Assembly (NCBI GenBank): GCA_016875405.1
Contig: VGRJ01000005.1
Location: 34,558 to 98,557, forward strand
DNA: 64,000 nt
From: Deltaproteobacteria bacterium
GTDB taxonomy: Bacteria; Myxococcota_A; Polyangia; Polyangiales; Polyangiaceae
Direction of reading: 5' to 3'
This document shows positions 16,484-25,315 of the stretch, in pieces (position 1 is the stretch's first letter; each line of letters begins with the position of its first letter). The notes under the pieces are model-generated. The model saw only the letters and a list, made by a program, of their open reading frames with translations, had not been told where the DNA came from and ran no database searches. A program made the position numbers and the translations under genes.

Positions 16484-18847
16484 TCAAGGTGCGAGGTGTC
16501 GCGCCGTCAGCGCAGGCGTCGTGTAGCCCTGCAAGAGCTCCCTCACGCCGCGGATCGATGCCTCGTAGTCGAGGACGTTCCCCTTCGGCGTCGCGTACTC
16601 GAGGTAGAGGTTGTCGTCCGTTGAGACGAGGCCTGCGCCGTCCGACTCGGCGATGAAGCGGTCGAGCTCGGGGCCCGACAGGACAAGCTTCTCGAGCAAA
16701 TCCTCGAGCCGCGCGCCCGCGAGCGTGTCTCGCACTCCCGATCGCGCATCGTGCGCCGCGAGCGCCGCGCGAGAAGCGACGAGCGGCTCCGTGGCTGCGA
16801 CGACGATCCCCTGATTTCCGCCCACGAACAGCGCCGCGTGGGGGAAGACCTGCCGGAGCGTGCGGAGCACGACCGCGAGTTCGCGCCGGTGAATGTGGTG
16901 GAGCTGTACCCACTGCTGCAACACACCGCGCTTTTGGAGCCGCTCGCGACAAAGCTCGTAGAACTCGCGGCTGTACAGGTTGGCCGAGCCGGCGAACCAG
17001 ACGCTCGAGAGCTCGATGGTGATGAGGTCGTATCGGTGCGGAGTGAGGAGGAGGTGGTTTCGCCCGTCGTTCATGACGAGCGAAACGCGCGGGTCATCGA
17101 AGGCGTTGCGGTTCGTCTCCGAGAAGAAGCGCCGCGCCGACTCGACGATCGCAGGAGAGATCTCGGCGACGTCGATGTGCGCGAACGGGTAGCCCTCCAC
17201 CGTACCCAGGGTCGTCCCGGTCCCGAGTCCCACGACGAGCGCGCGCTCGTAGCCGGTGACAAAGAGCGAGGGGAAGTGGGCAAAGCTACGCTGCGCGGTC
17301 ACCTCCCAGCCGTTATCGCCTTGGAATTTGCCGTTCGTGTACATCGTCAGGACATCGCCACGCCGAGCGACGCTGGTGAGGCCGCCATGCACGTCCTCTG
17401 CGACGTACACGAGCTCGTCGGGAGGAGCCGCTGCCGCGAAGTAGACGTTCGCGCCGTTGGTCATGATCTTCATGTCCCACGCGGGGAGGCCGATCACCGT
17501 AAGCAACGACGCGAGCGCAGAGCCGTACGCGAAACGCTTACCCGCCGTCGAGCGTCGTGCGGTGACCACCGCGAGCGCCGCGAACGCCAGCGCGACCGCC
17601 TTCAGCGTGGTCTCGGAGCCGATCTTCGGGAGGATCGCGTAGCCGAACGCAAGCGACCCCGCGATCGAGCCCAGCGTATTGATCGCCGTCAACTGACCGA
17701 CGCGCTTGCCGACGTCGGCGCGCGCCGCGACTCGGCGAAGGAGCAACGGGTAGGTGAGCCCCATCGCGAGCGTCGGCAAGGCGAGCGCGACGAACGCGAC
17801 CGTCGCGCGAACGAGCTCACGGCCTGCCCACGATTCGACTCGCCCGCCGATCCACAAAAAGATCCGGGTCAGCCCGCCGAGCACCGGCAGCGACGCGAGC
17901 AGCGCCACGGCCGACACGCCGAGCGCGACGGGCAAGGCGGCGCTCCCGAGCCGGCGATCCAAGACACCCGCGATGCTCGCGCCCGCTCCGAGGCACGTCA
18001 GGAAGACCGCGAGCATCAAGCCGAAGGCGTACGCGCTGTTGCCGATGAGGAGCGCGAGCAGGTGCGTGTCGACCACCTCGACCCCGAAGACGAAGAACCC
18101 GGACGCGAGGGCGAGGAGCGCGAGCAGGGGTGCCTCGGGGAGCGGCGACGAGGAGCTCACCTCCTCCGCCGCGCGTCCATCCGCGTCTTGCTCGTTCTGG
18201 CCTCGCTCCTCCGCGGCCTCGCCTCGTCCGAGCGTCATCGCCACGATACCGATCACCACGTTGAGGACTGCGGCGGCTCGCATGGTGTTCGTGAGCCCCA
18301 AGGTCGGCAACACGACGTAGGCACTGACGAGCGCGCCCACCGCACCGCCGAGCGTGTTGGCGGCGTAGAGGGCCGAGAGGCGTCGCTTCGCGCCCTCTTC
18401 GTCACCGCTGTTCGCGCCCGCGAGGGCCCTCGCGAGCATCGGCATCGTGACGCCCATCGCGATGGTTGGAACGACGACGACCGCGGCCGTCAGCGCTGCC
18501 CTCACCACCGTCACGGCGACGAGCGAGTCTGGCATGGCAGCGATGAGCGCTCGGTAGGCCCCCGCGACCACGTCGAAGAAGAGCGGCGTCATCGCGCACA
18601 CGACGCCGACGAGGGCCTCGGCGACGCCATAGACGAAGAGCGGGCGTTTCACATGGTTCGCGTATCGACCGCCGAGGTGCGAGCCGAGGGCGAGCCCGCC
18701 CATGAACGCCGCGAGCACCGCGCTCACCGCATACGCCGTGGCCCCGTAGATGGTGGAGAGCTTCTTCCCGAACGCGACCTGGTAGAGGAGCGCGGTCGCT
18801 CCGGAGGTCAGGAACAAGAGCGAAGTGATGCGAACTCGTGCTAACAA
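16484..18847 (-). CDS. Multispanning membrane protein fused to a spermidine-synthase-like domain
   Basis: The protein is 787 residues. Roughly the first 460 form many hydrophobic segments (first ones SLLFLTSGATALLYQVAFG and YAVSAVLAAFMGGLALGSHL). The C-terminal 320 resemble the spermidine synthase methyltransferase fold, with ALVVGLGTGTTLGTV, VSLVMNDGRNHLLLTPHRYDLITIE and NLYSREFYELCRERL. Fusions of this kind are widespread and mostly uncharacterised; a polyamine-related role is a guess. The start appears to be a TTG at 18847 with TAGCGT 9 bases upstream and no Shine-Dalgarno sequence. It diverges from rlmN. Confidence 0.8.
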   Translation of the reverse strand: MLARVRITSLLFLTSGATALLYQVAFGKKLSTIYGATAYAVSAVLAAFMGGLALGSHLGGRYANHVKRPLFVYGVAEALVGVVCAMTPLFFDVVAGAYRALIAAMPDSLVAVTVVRAALTAAVVVVPTIAMGVTMPMLARALAGANSGDEEGAKRRLSALYAANTLGGAVGALVSAYVVLPTLGLTNTMRAAAVLNVVIGIVAMTLGRGEAAEERGQNEQDADGRAAEEVSSSSPLPEAPLLALLALASGFFVFGVEVVDTHLLALLIGNSAYAFGLMLAVFLTCLGAGASIAGVLDRRLGSAALPVALGVSAVALLASLPVLGGLTRIFLWIGGRVESWAGRELVRATVAFVALALPTLAMGLTYPLLLRRVAARADVGKRVGQLTAINTLGSIAGSLAFGYAILPKIGSETTLKAVALAFAALAVVTARRSTAGKRFAYGSALASLLTVIGLPAWDMKIMTNGANVYFAAAAPPDELVYVAEDVHGGLTSVARRGDVLTMYTNGKFQGDNGWEVTAQRSFAHFPSLFVTGYERALVVGLGTGTTLGTVEGYPFAHIDVAEISPAIVESARRFFSETNRNAFDDPRVSLVMNDGRNHLLLTPHRYDLITIELSSVWFAGSANLYSREFYELCRERLQKRGVLQQWVQLHHIHRRELAVVLRTLRQVFPHAALFVGGNQGIVVAATEPLVASRAALAAHDARSGVRDTLAGARLEDLLEKLVLSGPELDRFIAESDGAGLVSTDDNLYLEYATPKGNVLDYEASIRGVRELLQGYTTPALTARHLAP

Positions 18848-18856
18848 AACGAGCCG

Positions 18857-18862
18857 ACGCTA
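18857..18862 (-). promoter_or_regulatory. Predicted -10 box (TAGCGT) of a leaderless promoter
   Basis: TAGCGT ends 9 bases before the TTG start of the membrane spermidine-synthase-like gene. The site lies in the short divergent gap to rlmN. Confidence 0.35.
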
Positions 18863-18888
18863 GTTCGCCCCCCAAGCGCGCGCAACGA

Positions 18889-20061
18889 ATGACCGACGCA
18901 TCCTCGACGCTCCATCCGCTCGAGCGCCTCCCCGAGGAGTGGCGTGCGTGGGTCACCGCGCGACGCCATCCGGCGTACCGAGGCGATCAGGTATTCGACT
19001 GGCTCCACGGACGCCGCGTCGCCGACCCCGACCGCATGACGAACCTGCCAGCGGGGCTGAAGCGCGAGCTCGCGGCGGAAGGGCTCGCGCCGCCCGCGTT
19101 GATCGCTCACGTTCATCGATCGAGCGACGGGACGCGTAAGCTCCTGGTCGAGCTCGCCGACACGAGCCGCATCGAGACCGTCCTCCTGCCGGTGTCCTCG
19201 TCGAGCGAAGACGGCGAGGACGACGACGAGGACGACGTCGTCGCTCGAGAAGCGCAGGGTCACGCGGCCCCTACGGCGTCCGCGGCGCGAGTCTCTCAGT
19301 GCATCTCGACGCAGGTCGGGTGTGCGATGGGCTGCGTGTTCTGCGCGAGCGGAGTGGCTGGCCTGAAGCGACATCTGTCCGCCGCCGAGATCGTCGCGCA
19401 AGTGTGGCTCGCTCATGAGGCGCTCGAGCCAGACGAGGCGCTGCGAAACCTCGTCTTCATGGGGATGGGCGAGCCGCTCCACAACTACGACGCGACCGCA
19501 CGCGCGCTACGTCTCTTGACGCACTCTCGAGGGCTCGGGCTCTCGCCACGACGCATCACCGTGTCGACCTCCGGCCTCGTCCCGGAGCTCGACCGATTCG
19601 GTACCGAGTTCGGCGGCAAGGTCGGCCTCGCGATCTCGCTTCATCAAGCCGACGACGCAAAGCGCAGCGCGCTGATGCCGGTGAACCAGCGCTATCCCAT
19701 CGCGACGCTGCTCGCGGCGGTGCGCCGTTACCCCATGGACAGGCGACGACGCGTCACCATCGAGTACACGCTCGTCGCCGGACAGAATGACGGCGATGAC
19801 GACGCGCGGCGCCTCGGCCGACTACTCGCTGGGATGCCCGTGAAGGTGAACCTCATCCCGATGAATCCGATCGAGCACTCCCGCCTCGGTCCTCCGGCGC
19901 TGCCTCGAGTCGCGGAGTTCCAGGCGCGCCTCCAGGCGGCGGGCCTCCTCTGCTTCGTGCGCCGCCGCCGCGGTGATGACGTGGCCGCCGCGTGCGGGCA
20001 GCTCGTGCTCGCGGGTGAGCGGCCCAACGCCCGCTTTGTGTCGCGCCAACCGCGCGGTTGA
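18889..20061 (+). CDS. rlmN: 23S rRNA/tRNA adenine C2-methyltransferase, radical SAM
   Basis: This 390-residue RlmN-type enzyme methylates A2503 of 23S rRNA and some tRNAs. It carries the radical SAM cluster motif CAMGCVFC (CxxxCxxC), FMGMGEPLHNYD, ISLHQADD, NLIPMNP and the C-terminal RRGDDVAAACGQL with the methyl-carrying cysteine. Before the SAM motif there is an insertion of about 30 residues, beginning with an acidic tract (EDGEDDDEDD), that is not in standard RlmN. I chose the ATG at 18889; an earlier GTG at 18838 would add 17 residues and overlap the divergent gene. Confidence 0.92.
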   Translation: MTDASSTLHPLERLPEEWRAWVTARRHPAYRGDQVFDWLHGRRVADPDRMTNLPAGLKRELAAEGLAPPALIAHVHRSSDGTRKLLVELADTSRIETVLLPVSSSSEDGEDDDEDDVVAREAQGHAAPTASAARVSQCISTQVGCAMGCVFCASGVAGLKRHLSAAEIVAQVWLAHEALEPDEALRNLVFMGMGEPLHNYDATARALRLLTHSRGLGLSPRRITVSTSGLVPELDRFGTEFGGKVGLAISLHQADDAKRSALMPVNQRYPIATLLAAVRRYPMDRRRRVTIEYTLVAGQNDGDDDARRLGRLLAGMPVKVNLIPMNPIEHSRLGPPALPRVAEFQARLQAAGLLCFVRRRRGDDVAAACGQLVLAGERPNARFVSRQPRG

Positions 20062-20076
20062 GCTAACCGTCGAGCC

Positions 20077-21471
20077 GTGTTTGCCAAGCTGATGATCGCC
20101 AACCGTGGCGAGATAGCGTGCCGTGTCATCCGCACTGCGAAGCGCCTCGGCATTCCGACCCTCGCCGTCTACTCCGAAGCCGACGCTGCCGCGCCGCACG
20201 TGCGCCTCGCCGACGAGTCGGTCTGCATCGGCCCGCCGCCGGTCTCGCAGAGCTACCTCGCCATCGAGCGGCTCGTCGAGGTGGCGAGCGCACACGGCGT
20301 CACCGCGGTTCACCCAGGCTACGGCCTCCTCAGCGAGAACGAGGCCTTCGCGAGCGCGCTCTCCGCGAAGGGCATCACCTTCGTAGGCCCATCCCCCGAG
20401 GCGCTCGACGTGTTCGGCGACAAGATCAAGGCGCGCGACGTGGCGCGTCGTGCGGGAGTCTCGCCGCCGCCGGGCACCGACGGTCCCATCGCAGTCGACG
20501 ACGCAGAGGCTCTCGCGCGCGAAGCTGCTCGCATCGGATTTCCGCTGCTCGTCAAGGCAGCGGGTGGCGGCGGCGGGATCGGGATGCAAGTCGTCCAGAA
20601 GGAAAAGCAGCTCGCCAAGGCCGTCGCGTCCTGCAGCGACCGCGGCCGGTCGGCTTTCGGAGATCCGCGGGTGTACCTCGAACGCTACGTCACGACGCCG
20701 AAGCACATCGAGGTGCAGGTCCTGTGCGACGCGCATGGCAACGCCGTCGCGGTCGGGGATCGCGAGTGCAGCATGCAGCGTCGACACCAGAAGGTGATCG
20801 AGGAGGCCCCGTCACCCGCACCGTTCTTCGCGGGCGACGGGGGCGCCGCGCGACGCAAAGCGCTCCACGAAGCGGCGCTTCGGATCGTGACCAGCGTGGG
20901 CTACCGCGGCGCGGGCACGGTCGAGTTCGTCGCGTCGTCCGAGGGCGAACTCTTCTTCCTCGAGGTCAACGCGCGCTTGCAAGTCGAGCACTGCGTGAGC
21001 GAGATGTGCTCGGGTCTCGACCTGGTCGAAGAGCAGCTCCGCATCGCGGCGGGGCTCGCGCTCTCTGATGCGGCCCGAAGCCACGAATTGCGCGGGCACT
21101 CGATCGAAGCGCGCATCTATGCCGAGGACCCCGCGAAGCACTTCATGCCGCAGCCCGGCACGTTGACCCGCCTCACGTGGCCGCTCGAGCGCTCGTGGCT
21201 CCGCGTCGAGGCCGGCTACGAGGAGGGCATGGAGGTCACCCCCTACTACGACCCGATGCTGGCGAAGCTCGTGGTCTACGGTGCTACGCGCGCCGAGGCA
21301 TGCGCGCGACTCGACGAGGTCCTCGCCGAGACCGACATCGCGATCACCGGAGCCGGAGGTCCTGCCAACACGAACGTTGCGTTCTGCCGAGCACTCGTCG
21401 CCTCGACGCCGTTCGTTGATGCCACGTATGACACCGCCACCGCTGAGGCCCTCGCCAAGGAGTCACGATGA
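20077..21471 (+). CDS. accC: Biotin carboxylase subunit of an acyl-CoA carboxylase
   Basis: This 464-residue ATP-grasp enzyme carboxylates biotin on a carrier protein. Motifs include MIANRGEIACRVIRTAKRLG, HPGYGLLSEN, the glycine-rich loop KAAGGGGGIGMQ, GDRECSMQRRHQKVIEE and EVNARLQVEH. No biotinyl domain is present, so the carrier must be separate, and no accB lies nearby. After the conserved QVEH the sequence reads CVSE where most family members have PVTE. It starts with GTG 15 bases after rlmN, and its stop overlaps the next start (ATGA). It could instead belong to a propionyl- or methylcrotonyl-CoA carboxylase. Confidence 0.88.
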   Translation: MFAKLMIANRGEIACRVIRTAKRLGIPTLAVYSEADAAAPHVRLADESVCIGPPPVSQSYLAIERLVEVASAHGVTAVHPGYGLLSENEAFASALSAKGITFVGPSPEALDVFGDKIKARDVARRAGVSPPPGTDGPIAVDDAEALAREAARIGFPLLVKAAGGGGGIGMQVVQKEKQLAKAVASCSDRGRSAFGDPRVYLERYVTTPKHIEVQVLCDAHGNAVAVGDRECSMQRRHQKVIEEAPSPAPFFAGDGGAARRKALHEAALRIVTSVGYRGAGTVEFVASSEGELFFLEVNARLQVEHCVSEMCSGLDLVEEQLRIAAGLALSDAARSHELRGHSIEARIYAEDPAKHFMPQPGTLTRLTWPLERSWLRVEAGYEEGMEVTPYYDPMLAKLVVYGATRAEACARLDEVLAETDIAITGAGGPANTNVAFCRALVASTPFVDATYDTATAEALAKESR

Positions 21472-23201
21472 CCGACACGACCACCGTCGAGCGCGCGCGC
21501 GCGTGGCTCGCCCACGACCCCGACGAGAGCACCCGCACCGAGCTCGCAGCGCTGCTCGAGGCGAACGCACCTGACCTCGCGGACCGCTTCTCGGGTCCTC
21601 TCAAATTCGGCACCGCCGGGCTCCGCGGCGTCCTCGGGGCCGGAGAGAGCCGAATGAACCGCGCGGTCGTGCGGCGCGCGACGCTCGGCCTCGCCGCGTA
21701 CCTGCTCACGAACGAACCCGACGCGAAGACGCGCGGCGTCGTGATCGGCTACGACGGCCGTAAGATGGGCCGCGAGTTCGCAGAAGATACGGCCGCGGTG
21801 TTGCTCGCAGCCGGGATCCCGGTGCACCTGTCCGAGCGCGTCTGCCCGACGCCGCTCGTGGCTTACGCCGTGACGGCGCTCGGGGCGTCCGCCGGGGTCA
21901 TGGTGACCGCGAGCCACAACCCTCCGGAGTACAACGGCTACAAGGCCTACGCGAAGAACGGCGCGCAGATCATCCCGCCGATGGACACGGGGATCGCCGC
22001 GGCGATCGAGGCCGGACCGCCCGCGGATCACGTCCCGCTTGCCGATCTCGTCGCAGCGCGAACATCGGGCCTCCTCAAGGACCTCGGAGAGTCTGTCCGA
22101 CAGCAGTACCTCGGCGCCATCGCCGCGCTGATCGATCAGGGGACCGGCGACCGCTCGTTGTCGATCGTCTACACGCCCCTCCATGGCGTCGGCCTCGAGC
22201 TCTGCTCGGAGGCCCTCGCGCGGGCCGGCTTCACGAACGTGCACGTCGTCGCCGAGCAAGCCGAGCCGGACGGCGATTTCCCCACGGTCGCGTTCCCCAA
22301 CCCCGAAGAGAAAGGCGCCCTCGACCTCGCGCTCGCGCTCGCGAAGTCGAAGGGGGCGGCGCTCGTGATCGCGAACGATCCGGACGCAGACCGACTCGCC
22401 GCGGTGGTGCGCACGCCCGCCGGCTATCGCGCGCTGACCGGAAACGAGGTCGGTGTGCTGCTCGGTCACCGGGCGCTCGAGCGGGATGCTCGCTCGCCAC
22501 GACCAGGCCAACCGCTCGTCATCACGACGATCGTCTCGTCGCCGCTCCTCGGGGTCATCGCTCGCGCGCGCGGCGCCGCATATGACGAGACCCTAACCGG
22601 CTTCAAGTGGATCGCGAATAAAGCCATGGAGCGAGAGGCGACCGAAGGGGCGCGCTTTCTCTTCGGCTACGAGGAAGCGTTGGGCTACAGCGTCGGGACC
22701 GTCGCGCGCGACAAGGATGGGGTCGGCGCGGCGCTCGTCCTCGCCACCCTCGCGGCCGAGCTCCACGCAGATGGGAAGACGCTCGTCGACGAGCTCGAGC
22801 GCATCGGGTCACTCTACGGCACGTTCACGAGCCGGCAACGCTCGCTCGGCTATCCCGGCGCGGAGGGCAGTAAGACGATGGCGACCCTCATGGCCAAGCT
22901 GCGCGCGGCTCCACCCTCCGAGCTCGGAGGCCTCGCCGTCACGACTCGAACCGACTGCCTCGCGCAGACCCGAACGGACTCGACGGGAACGCACGCGCTG
23001 TCGCTGCCGAAGAGCGACGTCGTGGTGCTCGAGCTCGAAGGCGGGCACCGAGTGATCGCGCGACCGAGCGGGACCGAGCCGAAGCTCAAGATCTACGTCG
23101 ACGTGCGGCTCCCGGCGGGGCCGCCGACCGAGGATGCGCGTCGCGACGGTGCCGAGCTCCTCGACCGACTCGAAGCGGCGATGGTCGCGCGGATGAGCTG
23201 A
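21468..23201 (+). CDS. Phosphosugar mutase (phosphoglucomutase/phosphomannomutase, PGM2-like)
   Basis: This 577-residue alpha-D-phosphohexomutase interconverts hexose-1- and hexose-6-phosphates. All four active-site loops are present: TASHNPPEYNGYK with the phosphoserine, DPDADR for metal binding, GYEEALGY for sugar binding, and RPSGTEPKLKIY for phosphate binding. The length fits the PGM2/PgcA branch rather than the shorter GlmM. It overlaps accC by 4 bases, so the two are likely co-translated, although the pathways are unrelated. The exact sugar specificity cannot be read from the sequence. Confidence 0.92.
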   Translation: MTDTTTVERARAWLAHDPDESTRTELAALLEANAPDLADRFSGPLKFGTAGLRGVLGAGESRMNRAVVRRATLGLAAYLLTNEPDAKTRGVVIGYDGRKMGREFAEDTAAVLLAAGIPVHLSERVCPTPLVAYAVTALGASAGVMVTASHNPPEYNGYKAYAKNGAQIIPPMDTGIAAAIEAGPPADHVPLADLVAARTSGLLKDLGESVRQQYLGAIAALIDQGTGDRSLSIVYTPLHGVGLELCSEALARAGFTNVHVVAEQAEPDGDFPTVAFPNPEEKGALDLALALAKSKGAALVIANDPDADRLAAVVRTPAGYRALTGNEVGVLLGHRALERDARSPRPGQPLVITTIVSSPLLGVIARARGAAYDETLTGFKWIANKAMEREATEGARFLFGYEEALGYSVGTVARDKDGVGAALVLATLAAELHADGKTLVDELERIGSLYGTFTSRQRSLGYPGAEGSKTMATLMAKLRAAPPSELGGLAVTTRTDCLAQTRTDSTGTHALSLPKSDVVVLELEGGHRVIARPSGTEPKLKIYVDVRLPAGPPTEDARRDGAELLDRLEAAMVARMS

Positions 23202-23250
23202 CCTTCGGGGCGTCGGTCACGCCCGGCGGACGTCCTCGGCACGGCGGCGC

Positions 23251-23279
23251 AGCCTTGATCTCAATCAATCCGCAAGGCT
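23251..23279. terminator. Weak candidate terminator between convergent genes
   Basis: AGCCTTG and CAAGGCT pair as a 7-bp stem around a 15-base loop, in the gap between the phosphosugar mutase and the sheath-fusion gene. There is no clear T-tract on either side. Confidence 0.25.
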
Positions 23280-23290
23280 CGTCGGGCCTC

Positions 23291-25228
23291 TCACCCGACC
23301 GGAGCGCGGAGGGTCACCTCTTCGAGGCTCACACCAAGAAAGCGGCGCGGTCGTACCGTCACCACCACCGCGCGCTCTTCGACGGCGAGCGAGAGCTCGG
23401 GGCCTGGCGGAGGAGCGTTCTCGAAGAGCTCACCGAGCCCGACCTCGAAGGAGCGACGCACGTCGACGCCATGGCCCGCGCGTGAGACGTGACGCCCCAG
23501 CCACTCGAGCGACTGCGCGAGCCGGGCGACGAACAGCTGATCCGTGAGCGAGGTCTGCGGGAGGCGCTCGGCCTCTCCGCTCGAAGCCCCCTCGTACGTG
23601 CGCTTTGGCGGCGGAACGTAGGCCGTCGTCGCCGTCGCGAGGTAGGCCGAGTCGCTGTTCGGCTGCGCGGCGAGCGCGGTGATGCCGATGCGCGCGAGGG
23701 CCCGCTGCGTCTCCGTCGAGAGGAAGGCCTCGGTCGGCACGGCGACGCGCTCTCCGTTGGATCGCGTGAGCTCTCGCACCGGTAGGTTCTCGAGGAGGCC
23801 GCCCTCGCGTGTCCCCGTAACGCCCGCAGGCCAACCGAAGCGCGCGTGGCTCTTCACGGCAAGCGCGCCGATCGCGTACGCGGGCCGAAGCCATACCTCG
23901 CCCTCCCCTGCACTCGCTGCCTCGACGACCGTCGCCTCGCGGACTCGGGACGAACGCGCGTCGTAAGGGCCGCGGGCGAACACGCGGTTCAAGGCGAGAC
24001 CGCACCACAGCGCGCTCGGGCGGTTCGCCTCCGCACGCCAGGGAGCGCTCGCAGGTGCCTCGAAGAGCGATTGCGGATAGTCGAGGCGATCGAGTTCCGA
24101 GAGCTCGACCCCGAGGAGCGCGGGCGCGGCGTTCGTCACGACGAAGAGCGCGTTTGCCTCCGCAACGCCGGCGACCTCGCGCAACCAAGCAAGCGACGCG
24201 GCATCACGCCCCACCTCGTGGTCGACGATGGCGAGCGTCACGGGAGGCTCGTCCTCTCCGGTCTCGGAGGCGACGCGCGCGAGCGCCGAAGGCGCCTCAT
24301 CGCGAAGGCACGACAGCACCTCGACGTGCACCCCTTGCTTCGGCATCCGCCCGACGAGGAGCGCGAGGCCACGGTACGCCTCTTCGAGGCGACGAACCTC
24401 GGGGTGCTGGAGGATCTGCGCGAGCTCGACGGCGAGCGCCCGCTCGAGGATCCGAATCGCCTCATCGGGTCTCGCGCCAGGCTGCCCCTTGCCGCTGTGC
24501 GCCACCGCAGCCAAAAAAGCGTCGAATCGGCCCGTCTTGGCTGGCTCAGGCGCGACGCGCGGCTCGTCGTCGATGCCCCTCGATGGCGGCGCCACCTCGA
24601 GGTCGAGCATCCCGAGGATGCGGTCCGCGGCGTCATCGGCTCGAGGAGCGACGCGCGGCATGACGCGCTCGACCTTCGACGCTGGCACCTCGACTCCTCC
24701 GAGCACGCGAGCCACCAGGGGCGAGCCGTCCCAGCGCCGGGACAGCTCGGCCGCGACCGCCTCGACGCTCGCCGCTCCGGTCCTGAGGTCCTCGAGGACG
24801 GCGCGACCTTCGAGCAGCTTGCGCAGCGGCACCACGTCGCGGCACAGCGCATCTGGGCGGAGCGCGGCGAGCGAGCCTACTGGGACGTCGACGCGAGTCC
24901 GTGCGCCGTCCGCGAGTACGCTCTCGATCTCGATCGAGAGCCGAGGCTTTAGGGTGGCGAAGAGCGCATCGACCTCACCGGCCGCGAGGCGAATCGGGTG
25001 CTCCGGCGCGAGGATGCCGGCGTTGTAGTCGCGGTCAGGGACAAAGTCCCCCACGACGAGGACACGCATCGGCGGGATCATTCCGGTTACCTCGATCAAA
25101 GCGTCTGCTTCGTGAGCGACCGCGCGCGCGCCGTCGCCCTTGACGACCTCCGCGACGGGCCGCGAGGGCCCGACGCCGAAGCCAATTCCACCAATCGTGA
25201 AGCCACCTTTGGGTTCGTCGCTCGACAC
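23291..25228 (-). CDS. TssB-TssC single-chain fusion (type VI secretion sheath-like paralog)
   Basis: The protein is 645 residues. Residues 54-150 resemble TssB (small sheath subunit): MRVLVVGDFVPDRDYN aligns with LKMLMMGDFTQRPDPR of tssB in this window, then FATLKPRLSIEIES, and ALRPDALCRDVVPLRKLLE. Residues 200-645 resemble TssC (large subunit): EVRRLEEAYRGLALLVGRM aligns with QFQALESAWRGLKFVIDRV, then ALWCGLALNRVF and VPTEAFLSTETQRALARIG. Separate tssB and tssC genes lie only 1.2 kb away. The GTG start has TATCCT 6 bases upstream. It may form a specialised sheath element or regulate sheath assembly; both are inference. It is convergent with the phosphosugar mutase and divergent from murI. 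Confidence 0.8.
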   Translation of the reverse strand: MSSDEPKGGFTIGGIGFGVGPSRPVAEVVKGDGARAVAHEADALIEVTGMIPPMRVLVVGDFVPDRDYNAGILAPEHPIRLAAGEVDALFATLKPRLSIEIESVLADGARTRVDVPVGSLAALRPDALCRDVVPLRKLLEGRAVLEDLRTGAASVEAVAAELSRRWDGSPLVARVLGGVEVPASKVERVMPRVAPRADDAADRILGMLDLEVAPPSRGIDDEPRVAPEPAKTGRFDAFLAAVAHSGKGQPGARPDEAIRILERALAVELAQILQHPEVRRLEEAYRGLALLVGRMPKQGVHVEVLSCLRDEAPSALARVASETGEDEPPVTLAIVDHEVGRDAASLAWLREVAGVAEANALFVVTNAAPALLGVELSELDRLDYPQSLFEAPASAPWRAEANRPSALWCGLALNRVFARGPYDARSSRVREATVVEAASAGEGEVWLRPAYAIGALAVKSHARFGWPAGVTGTREGGLLENLPVRELTRSNGERVAVPTEAFLSTETQRALARIGITALAAQPNSDSAYLATATTAYVPPPKRTYEGASSGEAERLPQTSLTDQLFVARLAQSLEWLGRHVSRAGHGVDVRRSFEVGLGELFENAPPPGPELSLAVEERAVVVTVRPRRFLGVSLEEVTLRAPVG

Positions 25229-25234
25229 GGAGCG

Positions 25235-25240
25235 AGGATA
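25235..25240 (-). promoter_or_regulatory. Predicted -10 box (TATCCT) of a leaderless promoter
   Basis: TATCCT ends 6 bases before the GTG of the sheath-fusion gene, with no Shine-Dalgarno sequence between. Confidence 0.4.
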
Positions 25241-25315
25241 GGATTGGCTGAGCCACGCGGAAAGAGTGATGTATGGTGCGCGCGTGGTGAGGGCCGGGAC
25301 AGCGCGGGGTCGCGC

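Noticed and set aside
20070..20076. TAACCG before accC as another leaderless -10 box
   Set aside because: The T at the last position is shifted by one base (TAnnnnT), so it was left out of the count.
23281..23299. GTCGGG/CCCGAC hairpin at the end of the sheath-fusion gene as a terminator
   Set aside because: It overlaps the stop codon, has only a 6-bp stem and lacks a T-tract.
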